Part shown: positions 1 to 5,710 of the stretch, one piece after another | Layout: each line of letters begins with the position of its first letter | Numbering within the stretch: position 1 is the first letter of the stretch | Origin: Sutterella sp. UBA1442 | Lineage (GTDB): Bacteria > Pseudomonadota > Gammaproteobacteria > Burkholderiales > Burkholderiaceae_F | NCBI GenBank assembly: GCA_002329575.1 | Contig: DCTK01000081.1 | Span: 2,351 to 8,060, forward strand | Direction of reading: 5' to 3' | DNA: 5,710 nt | Position numbers and translations under genes: made by a program | Notes under the pieces: generated by a model | The model's input: the letters and a program-made list of their open reading frames with translations, nothing else | Database searches by the model: none | What the model was told of the DNA's origin: nothing

Positions 1-1332
1 TTGGTGAAGAAATACGGCTATACGCACGAAGGCCGCACCTACACGTTTGCCGACCGTAACGAAGCATGGCAAGTAGCCCTTCTGCGCGGTAGCCGCTATT
101 TGGCTCGAAAAGTAAAAGATAACGAAGTGGTATTCTTAGCCAATTCGTTCTCGCTCACACAAGTGGACTTCAACGACAAAGAAAATGTCATCGCTTCGCC
201 GGATTTGATTGAGCACGCAATGAAGATCGGCACCTATAAACCGGTCAAAGACGGTGACTTCTCCGATTTCGTATTCCGTGATGCCTATCAGCCTGATCGT
301 CGTCGTGCGGCGGATTGGAATGCCGAGCGTGTCAAGACATTCATGGAAATCATGACGGGAGAAACGATTGAGGATCACAACGCCATTCCGCAATCAATTA
401 TCCCGAAGAACAAAGTAACGGTTCAAGATCTGCAAAAGGTCTTGCGTGGACAATCTAAGAATGTTGACCGCAAAGCAGGCGGTTGGCATCTCTATGATTT
501 GCGCGATATCGGTAACCTTGATACGCATGACAGCTCCATCTTTAAGCTCACGCAAAATCCGCTCTTAACTGTCAGTTGGCGCACTAATGCTCGCCCGTAC
601 GAAACGGTCTATGTGCCTGCATTCCCGATGGCAAAACCGCCTGCCGCGCAGTCCTTCATGGATCCTGCCACGGGGACAAAAGCACAGTTTCATGCAACAC
701 CCGAGCAAATGAGCTTCTCGATTGACCGCAACGTTTACACGTTTGTGCTCGCGCAACAGTTCTTGGATTGGATGCCCGATCTTCGCGAAGATGTTTTAGA
801 TGACATCGAAGACTATGAAGAAAAGGTAGCCAAACGCTTGCCTGCCATTGAAGCTCGTGCAAAGGCACTGGCAGCGATTGATGAAGCCCGTGCTCTGGAA
901 TTCATGCACAACTTCAATGTCTTGAGCTACAACGAAGTGCTCGGCATGGCAAGCAAAGTCTTGATGAAGGCCAACCAACAAGACATCGTTATTATGAAGG
1001 ACACTTTGAGCTTGTCTGACGACAAGGGCACGGTGGATGTGGTGCTTTTGTCCAAGAAGGGATTCGATGCCACGAAGATTGATCTCGCGGCAACTGAATT
1101 CGGTTCTGCCTGGTCTGACGGCAACGATGAAGTTAATAAAGAACGTGCTCGTCCCACGAACGTTGTCTTTAAAGATGTTGACGGCGATGGGCTCAATGAC
1201 GCCGTGCTCACGTTCCCGGTCAAGGGTGCGGTGGCCACAACCTTTGCCGATGTCTACACCGAGCTCTTCCTTTACACTCACGTTGATGGTAAGCCCGTAG
1301 CGGCATTCGATACGGTACTTATCAAAAAGTAA
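1..1332 (+). CDS. C69-family dipeptidase, C-terminal part (5' end outside window)
   Basis: The visible 443 residues match the middle and C-terminal parts of Peptidase_C69 (PepD-like) dipeptidases, N-terminal-nucleophile cysteine enzymes that cleave dipeptides. Family-like stretches are FADRNEAWQVALLRGSRYLA (residues 16-35), VDFNDKENVIASPDLI (55-70) and an acidic, charged region before about residue 290. The catalytic N-terminal cysteine and any signal peptide lie upstream of the window. The TTG at position 1 is probably an ordinary leucine codon, because the family has well over 100 residues before this point. Residues about 343-443 look like an added beta-rich module, with VVLLSKKGFDATKIDLA (347-363) followed by DVDGDGLND (392-400), an EF-hand-like calcium loop. 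Such modules are typical of exported proteins, so a periplasmic or surface location is likely. The gene ends in TAA and is followed by a convergent terminator. Family confidence is high; substrate is unknown. Confidence 0.85.
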   Translation: MVKKYGYTHEGRTYTFADRNEAWQVALLRGSRYLARKVKDNEVVFLANSFSLTQVDFNDKENVIASPDLIEHAMKIGTYKPVKDGDFSDFVFRDAYQPDRRRAADWNAERVKTFMEIMTGETIEDHNAIPQSIIPKNKVTVQDLQKVLRGQSKNVDRKAGGWHLYDLRDIGNLDTHDSSIFKLTQNPLLTVSWRTNARPYETVYVPAFPMAKPPAAQSFMDPATGTKAQFHATPEQMSFSIDRNVYTFVLAQQFLDWMPDLREDVLDDIEDYEEKVAKRLPAIEARAKALAAIDEARALEFMHNFNVLSYNEVLGMASKVLMKANQQDIVIMKDTLSLSDDKGTVDVVLLSKKGFDATKIDLAATEFGSAWSDGNDEVNKERARPTNVVFKDVDGDGLNDAVLTFPVKGAVATTFADVYTELFLYTHVDGKPVAAFDTVLIKK

Positions 1333-1357
1333 TGCCTTAATCTAGAGGCATAAAATG

Positions 1358-1387
1358 ACGCCCGTGGCGGTCTGGCCGCACGGGCGT
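1358..1387. terminator. Bidirectional intrinsic terminator between convergent genes
   Basis: A perfect 9-bp stem pairs ACGCCCGTG (1358-1366) with CACGGGCGT (1379-1387). It can extend by CGG/CCG (1368-1370 with 1376-1378) past a one-base bulge, leaving a 5-base loop. On the plus strand it is followed by a weak T-rich tail (GTTTGCTT). On the minus strand the following bases read CATTTTATG, a somewhat better tail. It lies 25 bases after the dipeptidase stop and 25 bases beyond the dehydrogenase stop, so it can end both convergent transcripts. A smaller 6-bp hairpin, ATGCCT/AGGCAT (1332-1337 with 1346-1351), sits beside it. Confidence 0.8.
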
Positions 1388-1412
1388 TTGCTTGGGTTAA
1401 AGTGTTAAGCGT

Positions 1413-2471
1413 TTAGGCAAAAAGCGACGCGTCAACACCGGCATCCAAACACGTCTTCTTGATGACGTTAAATTCACCGTCGGCAATTTCAATGCCGTTT
1501 TCCAAGCGATCCTTCGTGCGGATGCGTTCGGGCTCACCGGGCATCAACACGGGATTATTGACTGGGTCGGCTGCGTGAGACGATTTCACGTAGTCAATCA
1601 TGGCTTCCATTTCTGAGCGCATGAAGGTTAAGTCGCAAAGCGCAGCCGGATCAATTACAAACGCCGTCATGTTATTGACAATCGAGTCATTTCTCGGGTG
1701 AGCTGGTTGAATTGTTTCGCCACCGCTTAAGATGCCGGCCATGAGTTCACAAGCAAAGCAAAGACCGGAGCCCTTATGTTTAGCAAAGGCTAAGAGCGCG
1801 CCCGGATTTTCTTGCCACATGACATTCGGATCGTTCGTCAGGCGCCCTTCGGGGTCAACAATCACGGGTTCGTCAAACTTCTTGCCAGCTAACATGGCCA
1901 CGCGGGTCTTGCCGAGCGCCACGATAGAGGTGGCAAAGTCAAGGACAAACATACCGTACTTATCCGTACCAGGCATGGCAACACAGAAAGGATTCGTGCC
2001 GAAACGCGCTTCGGAGCCACAATAAGGTGCAACGAGCGGGTGGTATTGGTTGACGTTGACAAAGTGAATGGAGACCATGCCGGCGTCAGCGGCCATTTCG
2101 CCGTAAGTGCCGATGCGGCCCAAGTGGCAGCAGTTGGCAATTGTGTACATGCAAAGGCCGTTTTCTTTGGCTCGGGCGATGGCCGCAGCCGTGGCTTCAA
2201 AACCGGCACGTTGGCCGTAACCTAAATTGCCTTGGAACTGCAAAATGCTGCCCTTGTCTTTCACGAGTGTGGGCGGGGTGTTGGGGTGTAGATAACCGGC
2301 TTTGAGGTAGTTCGTATACATGCCGATCATGCCGATACCGTGGCTGTCGTGGCCGCGTAAGTTCGCTTTAATCATGTGATCGGCCACAATGCTGGCTTCG
2401 CCTTCGTCACTGCCTGTGGCACGCAAAAACCGAAACGCTAGATCAAACAGGTAATCCTTTGAATATCGCAT
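1413..2471 (-). CDS. Ldh2-family NAD(P)-dependent 2-hydroxyacid dehydrogenase (HcxB/YbiC-like)
   Basis: This 352-residue protein belongs to the malate/L-lactate/ureidoglycolate dehydrogenase family (Ldh2), cytosolic enzymes that interconvert 2-hydroxyacids and 2-oxoacids with a nicotinamide cofactor and lack a Rossmann fold. Visible family motifs are RGHDSHGIGMI (39-49, with the conserved His44), NCCHLGRIGTYGEMAADAG (113-131, His116), FGTNPFCVAMPG (157-168), LDFATS followed by GKTRVA (177-192), and HKGSGL (232-237), where most relatives have HKGYGL or similar. From memory, the closest well-known relative is E. coli HcxB (YbiC), which shares DHxIxANLxGHDSHGIGMI and the C-terminal LPGE stretch. 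Length is normal and I see no break. The start is supported by AAAGGAG 5 bases upstream. The gene stands alone: the menE terminator lies upstream and the convergent terminator downstream. I saw no convincing promoter in the 140 bases upstream. The exact substrate (malate, lactate, 2-hydroxyglutarate or other) cannot be read from sequence. Confidence 0.9.
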   Translation of the reverse strand: MRYSKDYLFDLAFRFLRATGSDEGEASIVADHMIKANLRGHDSHGIGMIGMYTNYLKAGYLHPNTPPTLVKDKGSILQFQGNLGYGQRAGFEATAAAIARAKENGLCMYTIANCCHLGRIGTYGEMAADAGMVSIHFVNVNQYHPLVAPYCGSEARFGTNPFCVAMPGTDKYGMFVLDFATSIVALGKTRVAMLAGKKFDEPVIVDPEGRLTNDPNVMWQENPGALLAFAKHKGSGLCFACELMAGILSGGETIQPAHPRNDSIVNNMTAFVIDPAALCDLTFMRSEMEAMIDYVKSSHAADPVNNPVLMPGEPERIRTKDRLENGIEIADGEFNVIKKTCLDAGVDASLFA

Positions 2472-2476
2472 ATCAT

Positions 2477-2483
2477 CTCCTTT
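2477..2483 (-). promoter_or_regulatory. Ribosome binding site of the Ldh2-family gene
   Basis: The minus strand reads AAAGGAG here, a near-complete Shine-Dalgarno, with 5 bases (ATGAT) before the ATG at 2471. It supports that start codon over the out-of-frame ATG at 2474-2476. Confidence 0.75.
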
Positions 2484-2613
2484 ACAAAATCCAGGAAGCT
2501 ATCGATGATTGTAGGCCTCAGTAGGGGCATTGGTGTGGGAAATTTTCTCTAAAGCACATAGTTTTGCTGATAGCCGAAAAATCTTTGACGTTAAAAGAAC
2601 GGACCAAATGTAA

Positions 2614-2634
2614 AGAGCCGCGTAAGGCGGCTCT
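2614..2634 (-). terminator. Intrinsic terminator after menE
   Basis: On the minus strand a perfect 8-bp stem AGAGCCGC / GCGGCTCT with a 5-base loop (2622-2626) is followed by TTTACATTT. It begins about 10 bases after the menE stop codon. The tail is interrupted, so termination may be incomplete, but position and stem fit a Rho-independent terminator that separates the men pair from the downstream dehydrogenase gene. Confidence 0.75.
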
Positions 2635-2644
2635 CGGAAGATTA

Positions 2645-3985
2645 TTAACACTCGTGTTTATAGTGTACCGTAGTCAACTCATAATTTTTGAGCACTTCAA
2701 ATCGTCGATCGGGTTTATCGGCAGCGTTAACCGGTAATTCTTTAACGATCGCGATTTTTCTTGGGCACTTGTAAGCCGAGAGCGTTTCTTTGCAAAAACG
2801 TCGGACGTCTTCAACTGTCGGGTTGGTGCCGTTTTCCGCCACGATGAGCGCACAAACGATCGCACCCCACGTGTCATCAGGCTCACCAATAACCAATGCT
2901 TCTTTAATAAACGGGGAGCGAGTGAGCATGTTTTCGACTTCAAGAGGGTAGACATTTTCGCCAGCGCTTAATATCAGATCATGGCGTCTGGCATAAATGT
3001 GCAATACGCCGTCTTCATCAAAACCACCCAAGTCACCCGTTTCAAACCACTCGCCTGTTAACGGGGCTCGTCCCCAGTATCCCGGCGTATTCATCGGGCT
3101 TTGCACTTCGATTTGGTCATGATGGATACGAACTCTGATCCCGGCAATCAGTTTTCCGCTTCCTTTTTGTAGCGCATAGCGATCCTTATATTCAGTCATC
3201 GCTACGTGAGAGGCGGTTTCTGTCATGCCATAAGTGACTACAATCGGAATTGCCTGTGCATGAGCTTTGGCTAAAAGCTTATCGTTGGCGGTAGCACCGC
3301 CTAACAAAATCACCCGAAGTGTTTCGGGCGCTTGCCAGTTGGGGAAACGCTCAAAGACCTTTGCGAGCATGGTGGGCACAATGCTTGTGATCGTTACGCG
3401 GTCATCGATTAGAGCCTGACAAAAGGACTCGGGGCTAAAAAGCGGTGAAATGGCGAGTGTTTTGCGGGCAAAAAGGCAACGCGTCAGAATCGACAAACCG
3501 CCGATTCTGGTCACGGACATGCACAGTTGCCAACAGTCGCCATCTTCCCAACCGAGGTTTTGAGCACTTGCGGCTGCCGACGAAAGCAACATTTTTCGGG
3601 TAATGATGGCCGGTTTCGGCAATCCCGTCGTGCCCGAGGTAAAGAGTACCGCAATCGTGTCTTCGGGCAGAGGAGACTGAATCGATGAAACACTTTCGAG
3701 CAACACGGCGCGCTCAGCTGCCGTGGACTTCGGGTGCAACATCAAAGCCGGAACTCCTAACTCAAAGAGCGCATAAAGCGTGACAATGGTCTCCACCGTA
3801 TTAGTGCCTTCCAAAATATAAGGAAAGCCTTTGGGCGGAAGAGTCCCTGCATTTTGCAGTCGGGCAATCGTGTTTTGAGTCAATAACGCCAATTGACCGA
3901 AACTGTAATCTTGTCCCGCGCACCTTAGCCCCACGTCTTGCGGGGCTAAAGCGGCTGCTTCAAAAATTGAAAACGGATTGCGCAT
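2645..3985 (-). CDS. menE: o-Succinylbenzoate--CoA ligase (MenE), ANL superfamily
   Basis: Adenylate-forming acyl-CoA synthetase that activates o-succinylbenzoate with ATP and joins it to CoA, the menaquinone step just before MenB. At 446 residues it has the short length typical of MenE (E. coli about 450). ANL core motifs are visible: the phosphate-binding loop FTSGTTGLPKP (115-125), LLGGA (227-231), YGMTETASH (252-260), GEWFETGDLG (311-320, with the conserved Asp318), and the hinge region RRHDLILSAGENVYPLEVE (333-351). The A10 region reads LPVNAADKPDR (417-427). Lys424 falls where the catalytic lysine is expected, but the usual Gly before it is Asp. The fold alone would only say acyl-CoA ligase; the MenE call rests on length and on the menB gene 12 bases upstream. 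No Shine-Dalgarno is visible in that gap, so translation is probably coupled to menB. A terminator follows the stop. A non-MenE ligase remains possible but unlikely. Confidence 0.87.
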   Translation of the reverse strand: MRNPFSIFEAAALAPQDVGLRCAGQDYSFGQLALLTQNTIARLQNAGTLPPKGFPYILEGTNTVETIVTLYALFELGVPALMLHPKSTAAERAVLLESVSSIQSPLPEDTIAVLFTSGTTGLPKPAIITRKMLLSSAAASAQNLGWEDGDCWQLCMSVTRIGGLSILTRCLFARKTLAISPLFSPESFCQALIDDRVTITSIVPTMLAKVFERFPNWQAPETLRVILLGGATANDKLLAKAHAQAIPIVVTYGMTETASHVAMTEYKDRYALQKGSGKLIAGIRVRIHHDQIEVQSPMNTPGYWGRAPLTGEWFETGDLGGFDEDGVLHIYARRHDLILSAGENVYPLEVENMLTRSPFIKEALVIGEPDDTWGAIVCALIVAENGTNPTVEDVRRFCKETLSAYKCPRKIAIVKELPVNAADKPDRRFEVLKNYELTTVHYKHEC

Positions 3986-3997
3986 GGCGAATTTGTT

Positions 3998-4843
3998 TTA
4001 GGGCAGGCGAGGGAACTTGGAGAAGTCCGGGCGGCGCTTTTCCAAGAACGCATTTTTGCCTTCTTTGCCTTCTTCGGTCATGTAGTACAAAAGCGTTGCA
4101 TCGCCTGCCAATTCTTGAAGACCGGCCTGACCGTCACAGTCCGCGTTTAATGCTGCCTTCAAGCAACGGATGGCAATGGGGCTATTGGCCAAGATTTCTC
4201 GGCACCATTTCACCGTTTCGGCTTCCAATTCATCTAACGGAACCACGGTGTTGACCAGGCCCATCTCAAGGGCTTGCTTGGCATCGTACTGACGGCACAA
4301 GAACCACATTTCACGAGCTTTCTTCTGGCCGATGATGCGAGCCATGTAAGAAGCGCCCCAGCCACCGTCAAAACTGCCCACACGCGGACCGGTTTGACCG
4401 AAGCGGGCATTATCCGCGGCAATCGTCAAGTCGCAGAGCATGTGAAGAACGTGACCGCCGCCGATCGCGTAACCGGCCACCATGGCGATAACGACCTTGG
4501 GACAGGTGCGAATCATGCGTTGGAAATCCAACACATTCAGACGCGGCACACCGTCACCGCCCACGTAGCCACCCGTGCCGCGAACCTTTTGGTCGCCGCC
4601 CGAGCAGAAGGCGAGGGGACCTGCACCGGTCAAAATGATGACGCCGATCGAAGGGTCTTCACGAGCATCACTGAAAGCTTGGCAGAGCTCTTGCACCGTT
4701 TCAGGGCGAAAGGCATTACGCACTTGAGGACGGTTAATCGTTAGTTTGGCCATCCCTTCGGCTTTTTCATAAATGATGTCGGTGAAGTTGCCGACTTTTT
4801 GCCACTCAGGAATGCGCTTTAAGTCTTCTTGCATCTCGGTCAT
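3998..4843 (-). CDS. menB: 1,4-Dihydroxy-2-naphthoyl-CoA synthase (MenB)
   Basis: Crotonase-fold enzyme that closes o-succinylbenzoyl-CoA to 1,4-dihydroxy-2-naphthoyl-CoA in the cytosol, forming the naphthoquinone ring of menaquinone. The 281 residues closely follow E. coli MenB (285) with an offset of four. Diagnostic stretches are [15 protein letters not shown] (36-50), [11 protein letters not shown] (79-89), LNVLDFQR (102-109), [20 protein letters not shown] (123-142), [20 protein letters not shown] (149-168), [19 protein letters not shown] (180-198) and [20 protein letters not shown] (253-272). Gln150, Gly152 and Trp180 correspond to E. coli Gln154, Gly156 and Trp184, the bicarbonate-binding set, so this should be a bicarbonate-dependent type I MenB. 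Ser157, Asp159 and Tyr254 of the active site are also present. The first ATG is chosen because AAAGGAA lies 6 bases upstream of it; Met4 has no such site. It is the first gene of the menB-menE pair. Confidence 0.97.
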   Translation of the reverse strand: MTEMQEDLKRIPEWQKVGNFTDIIYEKAEGMAKLTINRPQVRNAFRPETVQELCQAFSDAREDPSIGVIILTGAGPLAFCSGGDQKVRGTGGYVGGDGVPRLNVLDFQRMIRTCPKVVIAMVAGYAIGGGHVLHMLCDLTIAADNARFGQTGPRVGSFDGGWGASYMARIIGQKKAREMWFLCRQYDAKQALEMGLVNTVVPLDELEAETVKWCREILANSPIAIRCLKAALNADCDGQAGLQELAGDATLLYYMTEEGKEGKNAFLEKRRPDFSKFPRLP

Positions 4844-4849
4844 TTTCGG

Positions 4850-4856
4850 TTCCTTT
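4850..4856 (-). promoter_or_regulatory. Ribosome binding site of menB
   Basis: The minus strand reads AAAGGAA, spaced 6 bases (CCGAAA) from the ATG at 4843. This decides for the first methionine rather than Met4. Confidence 0.7.
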
Positions 4857-4868
4857 GGTTCAAAATAC

Positions 4869-4920
4869 TTAACCCGTGATTGTTGACGTCTCAGCTGAAG
4901 TTGTCAAGACGTTCGGTTAA
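4869..4920. repeat. Nested inverted repeats over the menB promoter
   Basis: Outer arms TTAACC (4869-4874) and GGTTAA (4915-4920), and inner arms ACGTCT (4886-4891) and AGACGT (4907-4912), enclose an 8-bp palindrome TCAGCTGA (4891-4898). TTGAC (4883-4887) and GTCAA (4903-4907) also form a near-symmetric pair around that palindrome. The whole lies between the stop of the solute-binding-protein gene and menB. It has no T-tract after a strong stem, so it does not look like a terminator. An operator for a dimeric regulator, or a weak mRNA structure, are the plausible readings. The short arms could also arise by chance. Confidence 0.45.
4879..4907 (-). promoter_or_regulatory. Candidate sigma70 promoter of menB-menE
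   Basis: On the minus strand a perfect -35 box TTGACA (4902-4907) is followed after exactly 17 bases by AACAAT (4879-4884), which matches 4 of 6 bases of the -10 consensus TATAAT. Transcription would start near 4872, about 28 bases before the menB start codon, leaving room for the ribosome binding site. The spacer holds the palindrome TCAGCTGA. No terminator is visible after the upstream solute-binding-protein gene, so readthrough from it could also supply menB. Confidence 0.55.
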
Positions 4921-4929
4921 GAGTCCGTT

Positions 4930-5710
4930 TTACTTTTTAGATTGCTTTACAAGATCAGTCCATTTAACGTGCTCTTGAGCAATAAATTGTGCAAAAGACT
5001 CCGGTGTACTCGTTTGAGGCTGGGCTCCGCGTGCTTCCAAGGCCTCGGCCACGGCCGGCGTTTTTAACACCGTTTGAATGGCTGCATTGAGTTTTTCAAC
5101 GATGAGTTTATCAGTGCCGGCCTTCACAACAATGCCGTCCCAGGCAAATAATTCATAGCTTTTGACACCGGCTTCGTTTAACGTAGGCACGTTAGCAAAT
5201 CGATCGACTCGAGCGGCAGAGGTCACACCCAAGGCAATCAACTTTTGACTTTGCACTTGCGGCATAGCGTTGGGGGCCACATCAATCATGAAATCAACGC
5301 GTCCGGCCAAAACGTCCGTCATGGCGGCAGCGCCTCCGGGGTAGGCGATGTGCTCAAAAGGCAGTTCTGTTTGCTGAGCCAAGAGAACACCTGCGAGGTG
5401 ACTCGTTGTGCCGTTACCCGACGAGGCAAATGTCATCGGATGTTGGGCCTTTTGTGCAAGCACTAAAAACTCATTCAGAGATTTCGCTTTGATTCGCTCA
5501 GGATTGACCACCATGGCGAGCACAATGTCCGTTAAGCGAGCCACGGGCGCAAAGTCTTTGGCAACGTCATAACCGAGACGGGGGTACAAAGCGGCGTTGG
5601 TGCCCATTGTGCCGTTTGTGACATAAATAAGCGTGTAGCCGTCGGCTTTATCTTTGAGTGCGGTTGCGGTGCCGAGGCTGCCGCCGGCACCAGCACGATT
5701 GTCAATGTAG
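4930..5710 (-). CDS. Bug/TctC-family tripartite tricarboxylate transporter substrate-binding protein, partial (N-terminus outside window)
   Basis: The open frame continues without a stop from 4930 to the window edge. It gives 259 visible residues, and the first in-frame ATG (5607) is internal. Family motifs are NRAGAGGSLGT (4-14 of the visible part), DGYTL (23-27), FASSGNGTTSHLAG (94-107), YPGGAAAMTDVLAGRVDFM (123-141) and VPTLNEAG (174-181). These are the hallmarks of Bug (TctC-like) periplasmic receptors, which bind organic acids, often carboxylates or amino acids, and deliver them to a TctAB-type membrane transporter. Members are usually about 320-330 residues, so some 60-70 residues including the export signal are missing upstream. 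No TctA or TctB gene is in view; many Bug proteins are orphans encoded away from a transporter. It lies 86 bases upstream of menB on the same strand. I see no functional link to menaquinone synthesis, and the ligand cannot be inferred. Confidence 0.92.
   Translation of the reverse strand, partial: YIDNRAGAGGSLGTATALKDKADGYTLIYVTNGTMGTNAALYPRLGYDVAKDFAPVARLTDIVLAMVVNPERIKAKSLNEFLVLAQKAQHPMTFASSGNGTTSHLAGVLLAQQTELPFEHIAYPGGAAAMTDVLAGRVDFMIDVAPNAMPQVQSQKLIALGVTSAARVDRFANVPTLNEAGVKSYELFAWDGIVVKAGTDKLIVEKLNAAIQTVLKTPAVAEALEARGAQPQTSTPESFAQFIAQEHVKWTDLVKQSKK

Noticed and set aside
1..3. TTG as the real start of the dipeptidase
   Set aside because: The C69 family needs an N-terminal cysteine nucleophile and well over 100 residues before the segment that begins here, so the TTG is most likely an internal leucine codon cut by the window edge.
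796..1281. A 161-codon open frame on the minus strand opposite the dipeptidase
   Set aside because: It overlaps a clear C69 dipeptidase coding frame, and its product has no recognisable domain.
2485..2610. A promoter for the Ldh2-family gene, for example the TACAAT-like box on the minus strand near 2509
   Set aside because: No acceptable -35 box lies at a suitable distance from it, and no other pair of boxes stood out, so I did not annotate one.
4274..4744. A 156-codon open frame on the plus strand antisense to menB
   Set aside because: It lies wholly inside menB, whose protein is conserved along its full length. Its translation resembles no family I know, and antisense open frames are common in such coding sequence.
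4869..4920. Terminator of the solute-binding-protein gene
   Set aside because: The inverted repeats have short, separated arms and no T-tract; a promoter with an operator fits better.
4930..5607. A complete 225-residue protein starting at the ATG at 5607
   Set aside because: The frame stays open upstream of that ATG to the window edge and encodes the family's NRxGAGG and DGYTL motifs, so the true start is outside the window.

Overview
The window looks like a piece of a Betaproteobacterial chromosome, most likely the Sutterella/Parasutterella group (Burkholderiales, Sutterellaceae). The basis is gene content: a Bug/TctC-type solute-binding protein (a family expanded in Burkholderiales), a C69 dipeptidase, and menaquinone genes in an organism with roughly 50% GC. 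This assignment is inference from gene content; no rRNA or other taxonomic marker is present. Five protein genes fill almost all of the window, and two of them run off its ends.

Left end (1-1332, plus strand): the C-terminal part of a C69-family dipeptidase, which carries an extra C-terminal module with a calcium-loop-like D-x-D-x-D-G-x-x-D motif. It converges on a minus-strand Ldh2-family 2-hydroxyacid dehydrogenase (1413-2471, closest in my memory to E. coli HcxB/YbiC). A strong GC-rich hairpin lies between them and probably serves as a shared bidirectional terminator.

Centre and right (2645-4843, minus strand): a compact menB-menE pair with a 12-nt gap. MenE activates o-succinylbenzoate to its CoA ester and MenB cyclises that ester to 1,4-dihydroxy-2-naphthoyl-CoA, so the two genes encode consecutive steps of menaquinone synthesis. 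A good sigma70-type promoter candidate (TTGACA, 17-bp spacer, AACAAT) lies just upstream of menB, embedded in nested inverted repeats. A hairpin terminator follows menE and separates the pair from the dehydrogenase gene.

Right end (4930-5710, minus strand): a Bug/TctC-type periplasmic solute-binding protein of a tripartite tricarboxylate transport-like system, with its N-terminus beyond the window. Its visible reading frame continues upstream of the first internal ATG to the window edge, so it is a partial gene and not a short one.

I found no tRNA, rRNA, CRISPR array, mobile element or attachment site, and no gene-free stretch over 300 bases. I do not see a previously undescribed system. The window looks like ordinary core and accessory metabolism, with a few details worth checking: the menB promoter palindromes, the altered A10 motif in MenE, the missing Shine-Dalgarno of menE, and the C-terminal module of the dipeptidase.
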